Of a stretch of DNA of 6,989 nt, positions 5,071 through 6,989 are shown in pieces; within the stretch, counting starts at the first letter, position 1; every line of letters starts with the position of its first letter. The stretch covers positions 1 through 6,989 of the forward strand of contig MEVH01000013.1 in NCBI GenBank assembly GCA_001772665.1, read 5' to 3'. The notes beneath the pieces are model-generated. The model made no database searches, was not told the DNA's origin, and saw only the letters and a program-made list of their open reading frames with translations. This stretch comes from a candidate division WWE3 bacterium RIFCSPLOWO2_01_FULL_39_13. GTDB lineage: Bacteria; Patescibacteriota; WWE3; 2-01-FULL-39-13. A program made the position numbers and the translations under genes.

Positions 5071-5837
5071 TAATTAGTAAAAGAAAAAAAATTGCAATAA
5101 GCTCCGCTGTTTTAAGCCTTATGCTTTTTTCGATTCCTCTTTTAACTTTTAAATGGAGTTTAGGGGTTTTTGCCATCCTTGTATTAGCTTCTTATGGACT
5201 TTCTGTTTGGTCTTTGCTCATTGGTTTGTTGGGAATAGAATTTATCACCCTTTTTATCTTACCGGTTCTGCACACTACTACTTTTGGGTTGCTGTTTCTC
5301 CAAGTGGACTTATCCTTGTTCTTCAAAATTTTACTAACAATTGTCTTCGGCACTACTCTTTACATTATTTTGTTAGCTGAAAATATCTATAATGTGTCTG
5401 CGGAACGTAGCATTCCGCTTCTGCGGGCCGCTCATACCGTAGGTTATATCGTCACTTTATTTGTTTCTTTTGCTTTTTTCTCGCTTCTTTTTGGAGTTGG
5501 TATCAATTTAGTTTTATTAACTTTAATCTCCTTTGTAGTTGGTACACTGCTTTTCTTACAGTCTTTCTGGCAAATAGATCTAAAAGAGTTTTTAAGTTCA
5601 GAAGTTTTACTCACTAGCGTTATTTGTAGCCTAATTTTAAGTGAAATTATCTTCGTATCATCTTTTTGGCCGTTTTCTCCCGCGGCCGCTGGTTTAGCTT
5701 CGGCTACCGGAGTTTACGTATTAATCGGTATTATGAATCATAAAATAAAAGGGGACTTATCGATTAGGGCAGTGAAGGAATATTTATTTGTTGGTATTGC
5801 TGTCTTCATTTTATTGCTAGTACTAGTGAATTCTTGA
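5067..5837 (+). CDS. Polytopic membrane protein of unknown function, coupled to ruvC
   Basis: The protein has 256 residues with about eight or nine hydrophobic helices (roughly 9-28, 31-47, 48-66, 85-104, 121-141, 143-165, 181-200, 206-224, 237-254) and a basic N-terminus (KRKK) likely to stay in the cytoplasm. The only strongly polar interhelix stretch is AENIYNVSAERSIPLLRAAH (104-123), which looks like the most conserved feature. I associate such proteins next to ruvC with Microgenomates-type CPR genomes, from memory and unverified. No transporter or enzyme motif is visible. Its ATG overlaps the ruvC TGA (ATGA, 5067-5070), indicating translational coupling and membership of the yebC-ruvC operon; no link to recombination follows from this. 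Confidence 0.85.
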   Translation: MIISKRKKIAISSAVLSLMLFSIPLLTFKWSLGVFAILVLASYGLSVWSLLIGLLGIEFITLFILPVLHTTTFGLLFLQVDLSLFFKILLTIVFGTTLYIILLAENIYNVSAERSIPLLRAAHTVGYIVTLFVSFAFFSLLFGVGINLVLLTLISFVVGTLLFLQSFWQIDLKEFLSSEVLLTSVICSLILSEIIFVSSFWPFSPAAAGLASATGVYVLIGIMNHKIKGDLSIRAVKEYLFVGIAVFILLLVLVNS

Positions 5838-5862
5838 AAAAATGAAGCAAGGAAAGTAGAGG

Positions 5863-5890
5863 AGGGGAGTAAAATTTTTTCAGGTCCCCT
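5863..5890 (+). repeat. 6-bp inverted repeat after the membrane protein gene
   Basis: AGGGGA (5863-5868) and TCCCCT (5885-5890) could form a hairpin with a 16-nt AT-rich loop. The T-run is in the loop and not after the stem, so it is a poor terminator, although it is the first stem after the operon. Confidence 0.25.
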
Positions 5891-5932
5891 GCCAAAGAGT
5901 GAATAAAGAGCTGATGTAGTTTGATACATTAA

Positions 5933-5950
5933 CTTTCCATTTGTGGAAAG
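5933..5950. repeat. Perfect 7-bp hairpin
   Basis: CTTTCCA (5933-5939) and TGGAAAG (5944-5950) are exact complements around TTTG. No T-run follows. Its role is unknown. Confidence 0.4.
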
Positions 5951-6018
5951 ATATAAAACTATAGGTTATAGATGGTCACTTTTATTTCTACCTTCAAACA
6001 TAAAAAACCCGAATGATC

Positions 6019-6027
6019 TGTGGATAA
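6019..6027 (-). promoter_or_regulatory. Perfect DnaA box
   Basis: TGTGGATAA on the plus strand is the exact complement of the consensus DnaA box TTATCCACA. GATC precedes it immediately and two further GATC sites follow within 36 bp. A second, weaker copy, ATTGGATAA, lies at 6169-6177. A single box can also be a regulatory DnaA site or chance. Confidence 0.5.
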
Positions 6028-6155
6028 CTATGGGTACTCGATCAACTATGGATCATCAGCAATTAACAACCAACTATCTAATCGTTTTAATTAACAAATT
6101 TAATGTCTATATCTGAAAGTGAGCCTCTGTAGAGCTCTAGAACTAGTTTTTTTTA

Positions 6156-6185
6156 CTTTAGTGATACAATTGGATAACTCTAAAG
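6156..6185. repeat. 6-bp inverted repeat framing the weak DnaA-like box
   Basis: CTTTAG (6156-6161) and CTAAAG (6180-6185) flank 18 bp that include ATTGGATAA. A run of eight T lies just to the left (6147-6154). Confidence 0.3.
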
Positions 6186-6272
6186 AGAGAAGATTTTATT
6201 TTTTATTTTACTGCTTTTGTTACAAGCCCTCTCCCCTTTAAGACGAAGAGCCAGAAGAAGCTATTTTAACCA

Positions 6273-6300
6273 ATGTCGCACAATGATTCTTATGCGACGT
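6273..6300. repeat. 6-8 bp hairpin in the gene-free region
   Basis: GTCGCA (6275-6280) pairs with TGCGAC (6293-6298), and as RNA the stem extends by a U-G and an A-U pair to 8 bp around a 12-nt loop. It is the most GC-rich stem in the right half of this region. There is no T-run after it on either strand. Confidence 0.35.
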
Positions 6301-6507
6301 GTAATTTAATCCCCTAAATTGATTTCTCGCTTATTATACTTGTGTTCCAACCAATTATTTGCTTTAAGCTCCTCTTCCGTACCTTTTTTAAAAATTTTAT
6401 GTCCGGTTATTTTTATATTAAAAAAATGTTGTTAGGACAATCAAAATCTTTATTTAGATTTATTTATCGCTGCTTCCTCGCTACTAAATTACTTATTAAG
6501 AAAAATG

Positions 6508-6523
6508 TATTGATATATCAATA
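6508..6523. repeat. Perfect 16-bp AT-rich palindrome
   Basis: TATTGATATATCAATA is fully self-complementary. On the minus strand, downstream of the Clp gene, it is preceded by TTTTTT and followed by CATTTTTCTT, so it might act as a weak terminator for that gene. The stem has only two G-C pairs, and a dimeric protein-binding site is equally possible. Confidence 0.4.
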
Positions 6524-6573
6524 AAAAATTAGGTTTTCAAGGCTGAATTGTTTTTCTTAGGCTCAAGCAAGAT

Positions 6574-6989
6574 TTATTTCTCACTGATTGTCAAATTACC
6601 GGCAGGATCAAGGGCAATTCTGGCAACGGAGCCACGTTTTAATTCGCCCGATAAAATCTTTTTAGCAACGCTATTTTCTAATTGGTCAGCGATAAAACGA
6701 CGCAACGGTCTGGCACCGTAGATTGGATCATAACCAGAACGGGCAATTGCTGCAATTGCTTCTGGGTTGGTTTCTAGGGCAATGTCTTGCTTAGCGATCC
6801 TTGTTTTTAGCTCCTCAACTAAGATTTTGGCGATCGCAATAACCTCTTCTGGGCCTAAGGGTTTAAAGACAACAATCTCATCAAACCGGTTTAAAAATTC
6901 GGGGTTAAAAATACCTTTAGTTTGCAATTCTTCCAGCAAAATCTCTTTAAGGGTTAGTAAAGGCACATTTTGCTTTAATTTCTCCCTGA
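6574..6989 (-). CDS. clpB: ClpB/ClpC-type AAA+ chaperone, C-terminal fragment (5' end beyond window)
   Basis: The frame is open to the right edge, so only the last ~138 residues are seen. Clp/Hsp100 proteins form ATP-driven hexamers that unfold or disaggregate proteins. The fragment begins within the second AAA+ module: FNPEFLNRFDEIVVFKPL carries the conserved arginine region, and GYDPIYGARPLRRFI carries sensor 2 (GAR). The C-terminal small domain then ends as NSVAKKILSGELKRGSV plus a short strand. GYDPIYGARPLRR and AKKILSGEL resemble ClpB more than ClpC, but the diagnostic middle domain is outside the window, so the symbol is provisional. The GTG at 6966 is internal and not the start. It converges on the membrane protein gene across 736 bp. 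Confidence 0.92.
   Translation of the reverse strand, partial: REKLKQNVPLLTLKEILLEELQTKGIFNPEFLNRFDEIVVFKPLGPEEVIAIAKILVEELKTRIAKQDIALETNPEAIAAIARSGYDPIYGARPLRRFIADQLENSVAKKILSGELKRGSVARIALDPAGNLTISEK

Larger units (their letters stand above)
5838..6573. other. 736-bp gene-free AT-rich region with origin-like motifs
   Basis: No convincing gene is present between the converging membrane protein and Clp genes. The stretch contains a perfect DnaA box (6019-6027), three GATC sites at 6015, 6040 and 6051, and direct repeats AACTATGG (6026, 6044; shorter AACTAT at 5957 and 6072), AATTAACAA (6061, 6089) and TGGATAACT (6021, 6171). It also holds several inverted repeats and a run of eight T (6147-6154). 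Weak stems with no clear U-tract mean I cannot name a definite terminator for either flanking gene. The content resembles a replication origin, but the converging genes and the lack of dnaA nearby argue against it. Confidence 0.5.

Noticed and set aside
4959..5176. Minus-strand frame across the ruvC end and membrane protein start
   Set aside because: It lies opposite the catalytic DDAYD helix of RuvC and the start of the next gene; both plus-strand genes have clear signals, so this is an antisense shadow.
5680..5692. GC-rich GCGGCCGC (NotI-like) site in otherwise AT-rich coding DNA
   Set aside because: It encodes Ala-Ala-Ala within an intact helix region of the membrane protein, so no foreign insertion is needed to explain it.
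6132..6147. GAGCTCTAGAACTAGT matches the SacI-XbaI-SpeI part of a common cloning polylinker for about 14 bases
   Set aside because: The match stops on both sides, where the sequence continues as ordinary AT-rich spacer, and no other vector sequence is present. Chance similarity is more likely than contamination, though screening for vector sequence would settle it.
6342..6524. 60-codon plus-strand frame rich in Phe, Leu, Ile and Lys
   Set aside because: It starts at GTG with no ribosome binding site, has no recognisable motif and reflects the A/T-rich base composition. A TATACT box lies only 1 nt before the start, too close for a leaderless promoter.
1..6989. CRISPR arrays, tRNA, rRNA, tmRNA or transposase genes
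   Set aside because: Reading both strands showed no regularly spaced repeats, no cloverleaf with a conserved T-loop and acceptor stem, and no transposase or integrase motif.

Overview
The window reads as chromosomal DNA of a low-GC bacterium with a compact genome, most likely a member of the Candidate Phyla Radiation (CPR/Patescibacteria; Microgenomates or a relative). This is an inference from composition and gene style: small genes of unknown function with Lys/Glu-rich tails, a yebC-ruvC pair followed by an unknown polytopic membrane protein instead of ruvA/ruvB, and recognisable but divergent housekeeping proteins. TGA is used as a stop (ruvC), so the recoded Gracilibacteria/SR1 code does not apply. 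No rRNA, tRNA, CRISPR array or insertion sequence was seen.

Left part (1-2573). The 3' end of a Pro/Gln/Glu-rich gene runs into a conserved-looking protein with two beta-rich segments and a charged tail. That second gene appears to start at a non-standard ATA codon that overlaps the preceding stop. It meets a minus-strand TPR protein tail to tail with only 3 bp between the stops. Upstream of the TPR gene are its promoter, apparently giving a leaderless mRNA, a 65-bp nested inverted repeat, and the terminator of the next minus-strand gene, a two-helix membrane protein.

Middle (2574-3700). A divergent intergenic region carries promoters in both directions and a perfect 9-bp hairpin. The rightward promoter is full consensus (TTGACA, 17 bp, extended TATAAT) and drives a NUDIX hydrolase gene that is clearly richer in G+C than its surroundings, a candidate for horizontal acquisition. 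About 110 bp of inverted repeats and a strong intrinsic terminator follow.

Right part (3701-6989). yebC (leaderless promoter), ruvC and an 8-9 helix membrane protein form an operon, with a one-base-type ATGA overlap between the last two. A 736-bp gene-free AT-rich region follows. It contains one perfect DnaA box, three GATC sites within 40 bp, short direct repeats and several inverted repeats, which is origin-like in content although the flanking genes converge. The right edge holds the C-terminus of a ClpB/ClpC-type AAA+ chaperone on the minus strand.

The genes do not form one obvious pathway. The supported functional themes are translation or gene regulation (YebC), recombination repair (RuvC), protein quality control (Clp) and nucleotide-derivative hydrolysis (NUDIX). 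I see no convincing new multi-gene defence or metabolic system. The most unusual signals are in the non-coding DNA and the start signals.
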